From: Parapristionchus giblindavisi
Lineage: Eukaryota > Nematoda > Chromadorea > Rhabditida > Diplogasteridae
Reading direction: 5' to 3'
Length of the DNA: 64,000 nt
Assembly: GCA_943737045.1 (NCBI GenBank)
Contig: CALSFV010000001.1
Location: 1,826,001-1,890,000, forward strand
The translations under genes and the position numbers were made by a program. Positions 23,338 through 33,724 of the stretch are shown piece after piece. The notes under the pieces are model-generated. The model worked only from the letters and a program-made list of their open reading frames with translations, was not told the DNA's origin and did not search any database. Within the stretch, counting starts at the first letter, position 1. The number at the start of each line of letters is the position of its first letter.

Positions 23338-24093
23338 ATGCTGTATCGTCGCTTCGTCCTCTTTGGTTGCATAATGGTGCTCGCCGATGCCTGTCTACCT
23401 ATGATTCCCTCCGAATCAACCACTCTACCACCGGCTACGAACGAACCCGTTACGCAAGAGCCAACAGAACCAACAACGGAAGAATCGACAACAGACGAAC
23501 CGACAACAGATGAACCCACCACCGATGCACCAACTACGGAGAAACCGACTACTGAAGTACCCACCACAGAAGAACCCACCACGGAAGCACCAGCAACGCG
23601 TATGTTGCTAATATTTTTAAAGAAGGGGAACCACGAGATTTAGGCTGCGCTATTGACATGAAGAACGTGGGACATAGGAAGTGACATTCTGTTCTCTATT
23701 AGATTTGACTGGTTGAACGCGTAGAGCGTGTGGCTCAGTGGTTAGTAGTCAGCGCTTGTAACCGCGCCACACGGGTTCGATTCCCGTTTGTAATTTTCTA
23801 TTCATTTGTGCTTCAATTTCAAAAACTCGCGCCTTTCCCTGGGCAGATCAATGAACTTTAAGTCCGAATTACGGTATTCTGGGGCATGTGAAATTTTGGA
23901 GAAATTTTTTTTTGTATACAAGGAGATGTGATCAATAGTTCTGTCTGGGCAGTTTAGTCACGAAAAAACTCGTGGGTCCCCTTCTTTAACGTTTATGGCT
24001 AATATTTTCATTTATCACACAAAAAATTCTCAGACTTGTGTGTTTTTGCTGATTTTTTTTTGTCTAGGAGGGCATAATTGTGTAGACATGTAG
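23338..24093 (+). pseudogene. Thr-rich secreted protein, truncated paralogue
   Basis: Exon 1 (23338-23599) encodes a signal peptide (MLYRRFVLFGCIMVLADA) and a mucin-like stalk of repeated T-T-E-x-P units (for example TTEESTTDEPTTDEP), likely to be O-glycosylated. It ends at a GTATGT donor at the same place as in the paralogue at 31385. The next acceptor-like site, TTGTCTAG at 24067, leads into only eight codons before TAG at 24091. A MITE fills the intron and a foldback element follows at once, so the C-terminal domain appears to be lost. It might still make a short secreted stalk. Confidence 0.5.
23617..23989 (+). mobile_element. TTAA-ended MITE with an internal tRNA-like core (family T2)
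   Basis: Ends TTAAAGAAGGGGAACCACGAG and CTCGTGGGTCCCCTTCTTTAA are inverted copies with TTAA at each border. Inside is a tRNA-like stretch: TGTGGCTCAGTGGTTAGTAG (A box-like) and CGGGTTCGATTCCCG (B box). After it comes CTCGCGCCTTTCCCTG, close to CGCGCCTTTGCCTG in family T1. No good cloverleaf or open anticodon stem can be drawn, so it is not called a tRNA gene. Confidence 0.8.
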
Positions 24094-24134
24094 CCCGGGT
24101 AATCTTAGGAAGTGGAACTACTTTAGAACTGATA

Positions 24135-25563
24135 TACAGTATCGGCGTAAAGTGATGAGACGCTTTTTCATTTTTTTATAACTTTTGATCCAGGAAAGCA
24201 ATCAGGCAGATCTTTTGAACCAATGTACATAATTTATCAGGGAATATTAACATGATGTGTTGGTGTAATTACATTAGTTCATTATTGCGTAGTGATGACG
24301 CAATCGAAGTACACTTTTTTGGAAAATTCCCATTCTTTAGTGAAAAGTCCTGTTCTTCTGAAACATTGTGAGAGTGGAGACATCTACTTGTGCCGCGCAG
24401 GAAAAAAATCTGGAATGGATCCGACTCCGATTTCGAGCCGTAGCTTTGTTGCAAATTTGACCCCCAAATTTTAAAACTCAGCTTCTAGATGTGCTAACTA
24501 AGCGCCAAAATGATGCTAGTGGTACGCGATGTTTATTCCCAGATTATGGTAGTCATAGCTCTCATTCGCCCTTAGGGCATGAAAAACAAATTTTTTTGGA
24601 AGGGCTGATTTTGTGACCCCACCATTCATAGGGCAGGTGTTCTAAAATTCTGGTTCCTGTGCAAGCAGCTTTGCAATGTATCATATATTTATTTCCCTTA
24701 TTTTGGTTTAGTTCCGATTCCTTTCAGACCCGCAGCAAAAGATATGTTGAGGTCTACTCGGCTTCAGCAAGTAAAGATCAAAATACAAAGATCAAAGATC
24801 AAAGTTTAGCAACAGTGCAAAAACTTTCGTGAGCATCTCTAATATGCATTGGTGCATTGAAAATAAAATATTTCTTCAATAGAGGCCCAGGGACGAGAGG
24901 AGTAAGAGAGAAAGCGCGAGAGCGCGCACCGAGTAGACCTCAGCATATCTTTTGCTGCGGGTCTGAAAGGAATCGGAACAAAACCAAAATAAGGGAAATA
25001 AATATATGATACATTGCAAAGCTGCTTGCACAAAAACCAGAATTTTAGAACACCTGCCCTCTGAACGGTGGGGTCTCAAAATCAGCCCTTCCAAAAAAAT
25101 TTGTTTTTCATGCCCTAAGGGCGAATGAGAGCTATGACTACCATAATCTGGGAAAAAACATCGCTTACCACTAGCATCATTTTGGCGCTTAGAACGGGTC
25201 GTTAGCACATCTAGAAGCTGAGTTTTAAAATTTGGGGGTCAAATTTGCAACAAAGCTACGGCTCGAAATCGGAGTCGGATCCATTCCAGATTTTTTTCCT
25301 GCGCGGCACAAGTAGATGTCTCCACTCTCACAATGTTTCAGAAAATTGGACTTTTCACTAAAGAATGGGAATTTTTCAAAAAAGTGTACTTCGATTGCGT
25401 CATCACTACGCAATAATGAACTAATGTAATTACACCAACACATCATGTTATTATTCCCTGATAAATTATGTACATTGGTTCAAAAGATCTGCCTGATTGC
25501 TTTCCTGGATCAAAAGTTCTAAAAAAATTAAAAAGCGTCTCATCACTTTACGCCGATACTGTA
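24135..25563. mobile_element. Foldback element with Tc1-like ends, 1.43 kb
   Basis: The arms, each about 650 bp, begin TACAGTATCGGCGTAAAGTG and are nearly exact inverted copies; the right arm ends CACTTTACGCCGATACTGTA. TACAGT next to TA fits the Tc1/mariner superfamily. No transposase frame is seen; open frames inside are mirrored between the arms. The centre holds AAAGATCAAAGATCAAAG (24788-24805), as does the second foldback at 61920-63390. Confidence 0.85.
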
Positions 25564-26472
25564 CCATAGGAATGTAACCATGGAAGATTTGCCTAGAGTT
25601 CGCACACTTCACCATCCTTGTTCATTGTTCTGCGCTGCATATACCTGTTACCTTTCCGAAGTAGTTGTCTGATGTACATGTCGATTCGATTTCCCAGCTC
25701 GGGTTTTGAACCAGTGCGGGGATTTCCGCTTTACCGAATTTTTTTTCGTAAAATTCGGAAAAATTCTAGTGACTCAAAGAAATCGAAGAGAATATTTTTC
25801 ACAGAAAAATACATTAATCAACAGAATCAACACTAAATTCTTTTTTCAAAGCGATTTTTTTTGTATGTATCCGTACCAAAGTTTAATGTAGCAAAAATGC
25901 CCATCAATAGTAATGGGTGGCAAATCTTCCCAGTAAGATTCGCACCCCCCCCCCCCCATGACATGAGGTACATAGAAGCTACGGGAGTGCCTACATAATG
26001 ATAATCACTCGAAATTAATAAGAATCTACTTTGAAAGGTTGCGATTTATCGTTTTTGTGAAACTCAACCCCGTCTCATATTCGCCGCACGCTAAAGGCAT
26101 AAAGGCAGTAGGGAATAAGGGGAGATGGAGAATGATTAGGACGGAAAGAGAGATTCTTATTTCCAGCCGAGCGGTGATATAGTGCAAGCGCGCGTGGCCA
26201 TTTCTTTTAGCGCACAATTCCCATGACAATATGTTATGTCAGCGTAATAATTCAACAATTCACATTGCTGTTTCAATTGAACTAAAGTCGAAAATACCAA
26301 GATATTTTCACTTTTGCCACTTTGAAACCATTCCGTAGTTAGTCATGACAAAAACTTGTCGTGCAAAGAAAATCGTTATGCATCCCACGATTATCGTGAC
26401 CATTTGACATCGTTTGACTAGTAAACATAAATTCAATTCCGTTAACTCTATACGAGTAGTACAAATGTGTAG
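25564..26472. other. Intergenic stretch, no supported gene
   Basis: Only AT-rich sequence with a C homopolymer at about 25948-25959. No motif-bearing frame. Confidence 0.5.
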
Positions 26473-27254
26473 TTAAAGATGGAGATCCGTGAATATTCAA
26501 ATAAATCCCTCAAATGTAAATCTTATACGATTGCCAAGTGATATCTGATAATGAGAAGCTCGCGCCGTCGTCTCATCTTTCAAATAGCGCAATGGTAAAC
26601 CTTCGTTATCGTTACCCTTTTGTCGCGAGTTTGAATCAGGGGTGTGCATTTTTCGTTTTTCGATTTTTCAATTTTTTCGATTTTTCGACACTTTCTCGAA
26701 AAACCTTTTCGACGAAAAATTTTAAAAAAAAATTCGAAAAAAACTTCAGCATAAAAAGGATCAAAATTTTCAAAAATTAGTAACATTTTTTTTAGAAAAT
26801 TAACAATTTTGGAAAAATGACAATTTATTTGAGCAAAAAGATATATTTTATCATGTAAACAGCTTCATTTAAGAATGACACAGTAATTCTTGCATTTCCA
26901 TTATATCGATAGAGATAATTTCGTGCGTTGATATTTTCCAAAAAAGCAACAACAGTGTTTAAAGTTTTTATTTATCGTACACCGCAAAGGTGTTTCAACA
27001 AGTACAAAGTGTTCGAGTGCAAGAAAAAAATATGTGAGAGAATAAAATTATTAAAAGAGAGGTGGATGGGGATGGGGGGGGAAGGTGAGAGATCAATTGA
27101 TCACGCCTTCTGCTACAGTCAGGAAGAGTGAAGAGGGGAGGAGCCTCTTGTGCGGTGGAGCAGACACTTGCATAAGCGAGATACAAATGATATCGTATTG
27201 GATCTCTGAGTGAGCAGGGAGGGAGATCAAAGATCAAGTCGACCGGGAAGACGG

Positions 27255-27995
27255 GGATTACAAATTTGGGACAGCAACACCTAGTTTATTCGGAAGATCA
27301 GGGAAAACAATTAGATGGCGTTTAATACAAGGGATCGACAATTTAGGGTCACAAATTGTGTGCAGTTTATTCAAAAATCGGGATGTTCTATGGGAGAATG
27401 ATGCTTTTAGGTTTTCTCTATTGGACTTGGGGATGTGGAGAACAAAAGCATTTTGACGACGGCTAATAGATCGATATGTATAAAAACGACTAATAGGAAG
27501 GTCTACAGTACAAGCGAATATTTTAAGTGCTAGAATGAGATCGGAAACAATTCGACGAACATAGAGACTAGGCAGTGCATAGAATGATAGTCTTTTTGCA
27601 TACGAAGGGCATACAATTTTAGAACGAGAACAACAATAGAAAAGTAAGCGAGTAAATAAATGTTGATCCTTTTCTAATCTACGGATTCTACCTTTAGCTG
27701 AAGGGGACCAGACGGGGGAAGCATATTCTAAGATGGGAATAATGAAAGATTGATAGGCACGAATATAAGGTTCAGGTAAAGTACATGTGACACTACGAAA
27801 GAGAAGGTAAATAAGAGATGAAGCTTTATTGCAAATAGTAGAGATGTGGGTATCGAAATTGAGAGATACATCAATAAGGACTCCTAGGTCCTTAACAGAA
27901 GTGGTGTGGGGGTAGGTCAATAGAATTAAGTTGGTACTTATGGTAGGGATTGTTTTGCCTAAACAAATAACGTTGCATTTGTTTGTAGCAACTTC
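27255..27995 (-). pseudogene. CR1-like non-LTR reverse transcriptase, C-terminal fragment
   Basis: On the minus strand one open frame reads NKCNVICLGK, then TSVKDLGVLIDVSLNFDTHI, SFIIPILEYASPVWSP and RRLEKDQHLFTRLL. This is the usual region after the polymerase core in CR1/Jockey-type elements (KDLGV..D...F..HI, P.LEY..PVW, LE..Q..FTR). The catalytic core, endonuclease and start are absent, so it is a 5'-truncated relic that cannot move by itself. About 245 codons stay open, so it is not very old. Confidence 0.8.
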
Positions 27996-28002
27996 TAATG
28001 TG

Positions 28003-28142
28003 GTGTTACATTTTCAAAACGTGCGCACGGCGTGCGAACGTAAGAAATGCACGCCGTGCGCACGGCGTGCATTTTTCTATGTGGTGTTACATTTTGAAAC
28101 GTGCGCATGCCGTGCGCCCGTTTTGAAAATGTAACACCACAT
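28003..28142. repeat. Hairpin element with GTGGTGTTACATTTT ends
   Basis: TGTGGTGTTACATTTTCAAA returns reversed as TTTGAAAATGTAACACCACA, with an internal run of CGTGCGCACGGCGTGC and its complement. Related to 20384-20465. Confidence 0.75.
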
Positions 28143-28717
28143 AACTGCCATTTTTTGCTGTAATCTATGAAAGCCTATAACCCCGACCGAAAATGGGAAT
28201 GAGAATCAGATGGCGAAAGTGGGTCATAAAGTGTTCAATGAAAAATGGTCTAAACTTATTTTGTTCTATTTGAGACGCTGAAAATTATCATTTTAATTTA
28301 AAAAAAATAACTGTTAAAGTATAAGCAGAAAAAATAACTGAGAAATGAAAATTCGAAAAAAATGAATTAATCCTGCCTGAGACGTTCCCTAACAACCTCG
28401 CGCCATAGACCTTGATTCTATTGATTGAATATGGCAAAATAGTTTGCCTCGTTTTAATTTAATTTATATTTTTCTTTCAAGTATTTTATAGTCATCTGCT
28501 CATATCAGTGATTAAGGAAATATCGATAAAAAAAAACAAAGAAAAAGAAGCAAAACAATTATAACCGCAATAATGTAGCCCATGCTAAGATTGTTTTCGC
28601 AAAAAGTGCGCTGTAAGCCAAAAAATCCCAATTCCGCATGAATCGCCCGGCGGGTTTCCGCTTGTTAGCAGCATTTCGGAATGATTTTGACTTTTGAATT
28701 AAATTATTTAGAATTTG
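28143..28717. other. Stretch without a gene, inside the hAT-like element
   Basis: AT-rich, no credible coding frame or further repeat recognised. Confidence 0.45.
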
Positions 28718-29383
28718 TTATTTCCTTTCATATTTTCTCAAGACGGGCCTTGAGTCAATAGAAATGAAAAACAATAAAAAAGAACAGAAACACAAATATT
28801 CTTCAGCTCGTTTCTTACTTCCTTCAATTTTTTTTCGAATTTTTCGAATTTTCGATTTTTTTCGAAATATAAATTCGAAAATTTTTCGTTTTCGAATTTT
28901 TTTCGAAATTCTTTTTTCGCTCACCCCTGGTTCGATTCCTATTGCAAAAAAAAACACGATCCCTCCTGCACGGGCCTAATGGTTCATTGGTGTTTCTAGT
29001 GAGAAAAATCAAATTAAAATAACTAGTTTAAGGTGCGTAGAATATCTTTTGCTACTTTTCTGTCTTCACAGTCTGTTCAAGAAACTATTCGATTTGATTT
29101 GATTTGCATTCGTTTCTCAAAAAAAATAGTTGATCTCATATAAAAGAACTTGAAATCCGAAAAAAATCATATATCACAAAAAATCACTCGCATTGTCCGT
29201 ATAAAATATACTTGCATAAGAACATGAAAAACTGTATATTAATACCGAGACAACGAGCATTTACATGAAAAGGATCTCCATACTTGATCAGTGGTTCCAC
29301 TCGTAGATTATCGTATCTTATCTTATTCTTTATTCCAACATAATATACGTAACAGGGAAATAGTGACATAAAAGGGATTGATG

Positions 29384-29999
29384 AATGTCCGTCGCTAATG
29401 TAGCGATATCGGTAAGGGTTTTTGGGTACAGTGGCAGTTTGGGAGCTACTGACGAATCTTGGAAAAAAGGATAATTATATCAGGGGAGATCTTAACTGGC
29501 CCCGCACCGAAAGGGGGGTGGTGGGGGGTATAACTAATTCTGTGGGTAGAGAGTTCCAAATATCTGTTACTCTAGACGCACAGTTAGATAATGTTGAATG
29601 AATACGATAAGGGAGATATATACGGTAAGGATGGGAAAATCTGTGACTAGGGTTAAAAGGAGATACAATAAAAAGGTTTGAATAGTCGTACTCGTAATGG
29701 CCGAAAAATGGTACTATGAATAAATTGCAAATCTCTAATACACCGTCGATATTCAAGGATCGGCAGATTCAAGTAAGAATTTCTATAGATATGATTGGAC
29801 GGGGACAATTTGCAACGGAAGAAAGAGTATTGGTCAACAATTTGGTGGTTGGATTGAAAATGATAGGTGACGACACTAGGAGGGGACGAATGTAAACACA
29901 ATATGCTTTGACGAACAAATGAGGTGAGTTAGAATAAATGGATTTGAACATCATATTAATCATGGTTCGGGCCTTATTTGAGATAACAGAAATGTTCAT
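29384..29999 (-). pseudogene. Second non-LTR retrotransposon C-terminal relic, frameshifted
   Basis: On the minus strand, ISVISNKARTMINMMFKSIY and VKAYCVYIRPLL fit the KA..hi/FR...Y...PiL region of CR1-type elements. After shifts of frame, CASRVTDIWNSLP fits the terminal R..N.WN.LP motif. Downstream on that strand is the conserved 3' tail AGCGACGGACATTCATCAA seen in related form at 16.3 and 30.8 kb. Several frame breaks make it inactive. Confidence 0.65.
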
Positions 30000-30033
30000 A
30001 AAGGGTCATAAAAACACCTATGTACTTTACAAT

Positions 30034-30381
30034 TTAAAGGTGGAGACTCGCGAATGTTCATGCAAATCTCTTGTATCTCGCTTATGCAAGTGTCAATTGA
30101 TATGCAAGAAGATAGAGTGACCACTCATCAATCCCTTAGCGCAATGGTATGACTTCGGACTAGATAGCGCATGGTCGCGAGTTCGAATCCTATTGCCGAA
30201 CTTTCTTATTTTCAAAAAGCGCGCCTTTGCCTGCGATTGCAAGCATGATTCATTCATGATTCTAGCGATCAATAAGCTGAATTAGCATAAAGTAGATAGT
30301 GTACTGTGCGTAGAATAACCTTGGCTAACTTTCTGTCTTCACAGTTTGGCCACGAAAATATTCGCGGGAGTCCACCTTTAA
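30034..30381 (+). mobile_element. TTAA-ended MITE with an internal tRNA-like core (family T1, intact copy)
   Basis: It begins TTAAAGGTGGAGACTCGCGAA and ends TTCGCGGGAGTCCACCTTTAA, inverted arms with TTAA at each border. The middle has TTAGCGCAATGGTATGACTT and GCGAGTTCGAATCCTATTGC, spaced like a tRNA A and B box, then TTCAAAAAGCGCGCCTTTGC. Confidence 0.82.
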
Positions 30382-30439
30382 CTTGCAGATAAAGGATGAC
30401 CGTTAAGGATATAGGTATTATCCTGATTGTACAATGCAA

Positions 30440-31384
30440 AATTGAGTCGCTTGCCACGAAAATTGAAAGAGATGCTTTCACTTTCCGTGCCTAAAACTGG
30501 ATGAAGTTATCTTTTCATCCATTCTCATTATCTCTCCCTAACACAGTGGACGATAGCTGATGAGAGAAAGGAAAGAGAGCACGCTTATGGTGGAACTTTT
30601 TGTACTCTTCTCTTTCTTTGGAAATAGGTAGTCGTGATTTCAAATGCACAGTGAGTAGCCAGACCATATTCCGAAATATAAAGAATGAACAACAATTCTA
30701 TTTATTTTACTTGTTTATCCATCATTCAAAACATGTATACTGAAGTGGGAAAGCAATAAGGGGGGGATGATGGAGTTCCGTCGCATTAAGCGATTTCGGT
30801 TTTGGGTGTGATAGCTTAAATTGAATATTGATATTAAGGGCGAATACGAGATTGAGTTATAATGTTGTCGGGGGGGGGGGGGGTGATTTAGCATCCCTGC
30901 AAGGAATATTTGGGGGGGGGGGGGAGAGTCAAATAATCCGAAACAAGTATGAAAACAGAAAAAAAAATAAATTCTAGATTGAAATGTTCCGATAGTTGAA
31001 AAATTTACAATCGATAAAATTATTCCATACATCATGAAAAACCATTTTCTTCTTGAAAATATTCTACACTCTGAAAATTGATTGTTTGATTTTATGTTAA
31101 ACATTTTTGTGTACAAGACCAAAGAAACAAAAAAAAATCCAGCACTGATTGGTATTGCTCAACTCTAAAGCGTTGCCTGTCCGCTTGTGTAGAACCTGTT
31201 CATTTCTATCCAAAAGGAAATCCAACCTATCACACATCCTTTTATACAGACTATTGCCATAGAAAAAAGATAGCGCGTACATTCATCAACTCCTATAGCT
31301 TCTTTCATTTACTCGATTCTTCATTCATTTCATGTTTTTTTTGTGTTTGAGCTTCGTGTGTCTAAAATTTAAATATGATTGAAG
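30440..31384 (+). promoter_or_regulatory. Duplicated upstream region of the Thr-rich secreted-protein gene
   Basis: Blocks such as GTGTAGAACCTGTTCATTTC (31188-31207) recur at 23026-23045 upstream of the truncated paralogue, in the same order and at similar distance from the start codon. A non-LTR tail with long G tracts (30765-30930) has inserted between the blocks. Which parts drive transcription cannot be seen. Confidence 0.5.
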
Positions 31385-33161
31385 ATGCTATACCAGCGCG
31401 TGTTCTTCATTACTTGCATAATGGTGCTCGCCAATGCCTGTATACCTATGATTCCCTCCGAAGAAACCACTCTACCACCAGCTACGGAAGAGCCAACCAC
31501 GGAAAAACCAGCAACGCGTATGTCCCTAAAAAATCTTTTGTGACCATTTCCGGCACGGCATTTAAGTAGCAACCAACTAAAACATTTGTCAGACTTGTGT
31601 TCTTTGCTTTTTGTCTTCAGGGGTAATGAACAAATGCTCAGGCGAGCCGTTAGAAATGAAACAACGTCAGACATAATACTCCATAGGAAAGATACCAATG
31701 GGAATTGGATGATTTCTCTGGAGTTCTCACAATCACACTACACCAAGCACTGTTGTGTGTTCTCGCGCTGCCATGTTACTGATGCGATGCCCGTACTCTC
31801 ATGTAGCATATCGATTCGATTCCTAAACGTACCGCCCCACCTTATACATTTAGGCTAATCTATCGACTGATTTTTATTGATTCGATTAATTTTCGAGGCC
31901 ACTATAATTTGCTCAGTTGTCCTCATCAGATTTTGAAGAAAAATGCCGTGAGTATAGCAAGCAATATGGCAAGCAATGTGTGTAAGGTCCCGAAACCCGA
32001 AATATTTATGTCTTGCTTCGCATTGTTTGAACTTCCTGATTTCTCGTTGAAACATACACTAAACCACAACTTATATTCTTTGATCTATTATAAGTTCACA
32101 CCTAACTTCTTTGCTTAGTATGAAATCAGGCCAAAATTCAGATCAGACGTTAAGGCTTATCTTAGTCTTCGCTCAGGGAAACTAAACATAATCCAGTTTC
32201 TGGATCGTACAAGAAGCCATAGTAGCTTCTCTAGGAGAGAAGCTACTATGCTTGCAATGAATTCGTGAGCCTGAATTTTTTTTTTAAATCGAGACCATTA
32301 TGAATAGTATAATTGCGAAAATAATGTGGTTAGATATTGTGTATTTTTCTCAGATAATTGTCATGGCATCTTTGATACCAATTTTCGATCCTCTTGTTTA
32401 AAAGAGTTTTTTCCTCTGCGTGCTCGAAGGCGTCGAATAACATGTATCAGTGAAAAGCACATGAACAATCGTCTGGTGAAGTAGTTCTAAACCTTTTCTA
32501 ACAATAAAATAGCGTTCTTTCCAATGTTGTATGGATTAAAGACGGCGGTCACGTTTTTGGTGAATAATGCTCCTACGATAATGTGACATGTGCTTTCTAT
32601 GGTTAGAAAAGTTTAGAGCTTGCTGAATGATGAGACTAAGGTCCCTGGCCATTTATTTCTATTTATCGATATTGTATTTTCTCAAGGGATTTGCTCTATA
32701 TAAGTGAAGTGAGTTGCACTCATGCTCCGCAAATGGCAGTTGCTAGTCCAAAGACCATTTTACAATTGAATCTGTTGCTTCTTGTAGATGAATAGTCTTA
32801 CGAAAGAATGATAGATTGTGTATGTCATCCGGCTACATTCTATAGCAATAATTCCATAATGTTGAGCGAGACCGGAAATTTTATATCAGGAATAGAAGCG
32901 TGCCCAGGGCACTAGGTCGAATGACAACCGTTGAATAAGAACCGACTGGATGATAACCGGAAGCTACCGGATGAGAACTGACAATGAGCGTATGAGAGTC
33001 CACTCAATGAGAACTGAGCGTATTAGAACCGACCGAATGAGAACCTACTGAATGAGAACCGACTGGATGAGAACCCGCTGAATGAGAACGTGTCGGATGA
33101 GAACCCAGCGGCCATTTTCTGCCAAATTTTGCGCTGATCACGGGTAGATCAGTCTGACTGC

Positions 33162-33252
<91 letters not shown>

Positions 33253-33724
33253 TAACAGAAGTGGTCCTTATCCTCCATTTCAATGGTTCTCTATGTTCTT
33301 AAATTTCCCATAGATTTGTCTGAAACTCATTGCAGCAGTGTGCGAGGAATTGAAGGACGTGTCTGCGGATCTCAACGCAGGTACTCCAGACTCCGCTGCA
33401 ACGCCGTTAATAACAGCAACATCGGTCACTTGTCCCGATGCCGCATTTCCAATGCTCTATATATTATTTCCGGTACATTTTAAGCTTTAAAAAAAGTATA
33501 TTGCTTTTTAATGATATTTAAGCTTAATCTGAAAATATATTCTACAAAGCCATTATATTTAAACAAATAATTATATTTATTCTTAGGACCAAACGGGGAT
33601 TAAAAGGATTGATAATGTTATGTGCGATACAGCGACTATGCAATGGAAGGCCACTATAGGTGGTGTAACTGAAGCATTAATCAACACACAATATACTGTA
33701 CCGTTCAACATTGCTTGTGGATGA
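31385..33724 (+). CDS. Thr-rich secreted protein with a C6/DUF281-like C-terminal domain
   Basis: Exon 1 (31385-31517) gives a signal peptide (MLYQRVFFITCIMVLANA) and a short T-T-E-x-P stalk. A probable second exon starts after GTCTTCAG at 31620 (VMNKCSGEPLEMK). Two later exons fit well: 33314 to about 33474, with LIAAVCEELKDVSADLNAG and SVTCPDAAFPMLYILFP, and 33587-33724, with KRIDNVMCDTATMQWKATIG, ending IACG and TGA. The layout T-C-P ... V-M-C ... W resembles the extracellular C6/DUF281 domains of nematodes; the function is unknown. Middle exons between 31.7 and 33.3 kb are not resolved, so the model is incomplete. The paralogue at 23338 has lost this tail. Confidence 0.55.
32218..32250. 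repeat. Perfect short hairpin
   Basis: CATAGTAGCTTCTC and GAGAAGCTACTATG form a 14-bp stem around a 5-base loop. It lies in a large intron. Possible structured RNA, but nothing else supports that. Confidence 0.6.
32930..33112. repeat. Minisatellite, GATGAGAACCGACT units
   Basis: About ten imperfect units of 14-17 bp, each with ATGAGAACC followed by GACT, CGCT or similar. It lies in an intron of the secreted-protein gene. Confidence 0.8.
33161..33250. repeat. (AT)n microsatellite
   Basis: About 90 bp of almost pure TA dinucleotides, just upstream of an exon of the secreted-protein gene. Confidence 0.95.

Larger units (their letters stand above)
26637..28929. mobile_element. Non-autonomous hAT-like element, 2.3 kb
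   Basis: The ends are CAGGGGTGTGCA and, reversed, CAGGGGTGAGCG, as expected for hAT elements. They are flanked by a diverged 8-bp duplication (GTTTGAAT at 26629-26636, GTTCGATT at 28930-28937; 6 of 8 match). Sub-terminal TTTTTCGA repeats occur at both ends. It holds no hAT transposase but contains a CR1-like reverse-transcriptase fragment and a hairpin. Confidence 0.7.
26473..29092 (+). mobile_element. TTAA-type tRNA-like MITE (family T1) split by a later insertion
   Basis: The left part begins TTAAAGATGGAGATCCGTGAA and contains the A box-like TAGCGCAATGGTAA. The right part resumes after 28937 inside the B box (GTTCGATTCCTATTGC) and runs to ACAGTCTGTTCAAGAAAC. The order matches the intact copies at 30034-30381 and 39318-39664, interrupted by the hAT-like element at 26637-28929. 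Confidence 0.75.

Noticed and set aside
23728..23790. tRNA gene candidate
   Set aside because: A and B box-like motifs are present, but the anticodon stem and acceptor stem do not pair properly and it sits inside a TTAA-ended MITE.
24269..25446. Paired open frames in the Tc1-like foldback
   Set aside because: Mirror copies from the two arms; no DDE motif or helix-turn-helix, so not a transposase.
30875..30925. Two long G tracts as possible G-quadruplexes or a regulatory site
   Set aside because: They lie in a truncated retrotransposon tail and have the look of homopolymer expansion or assembly noise.
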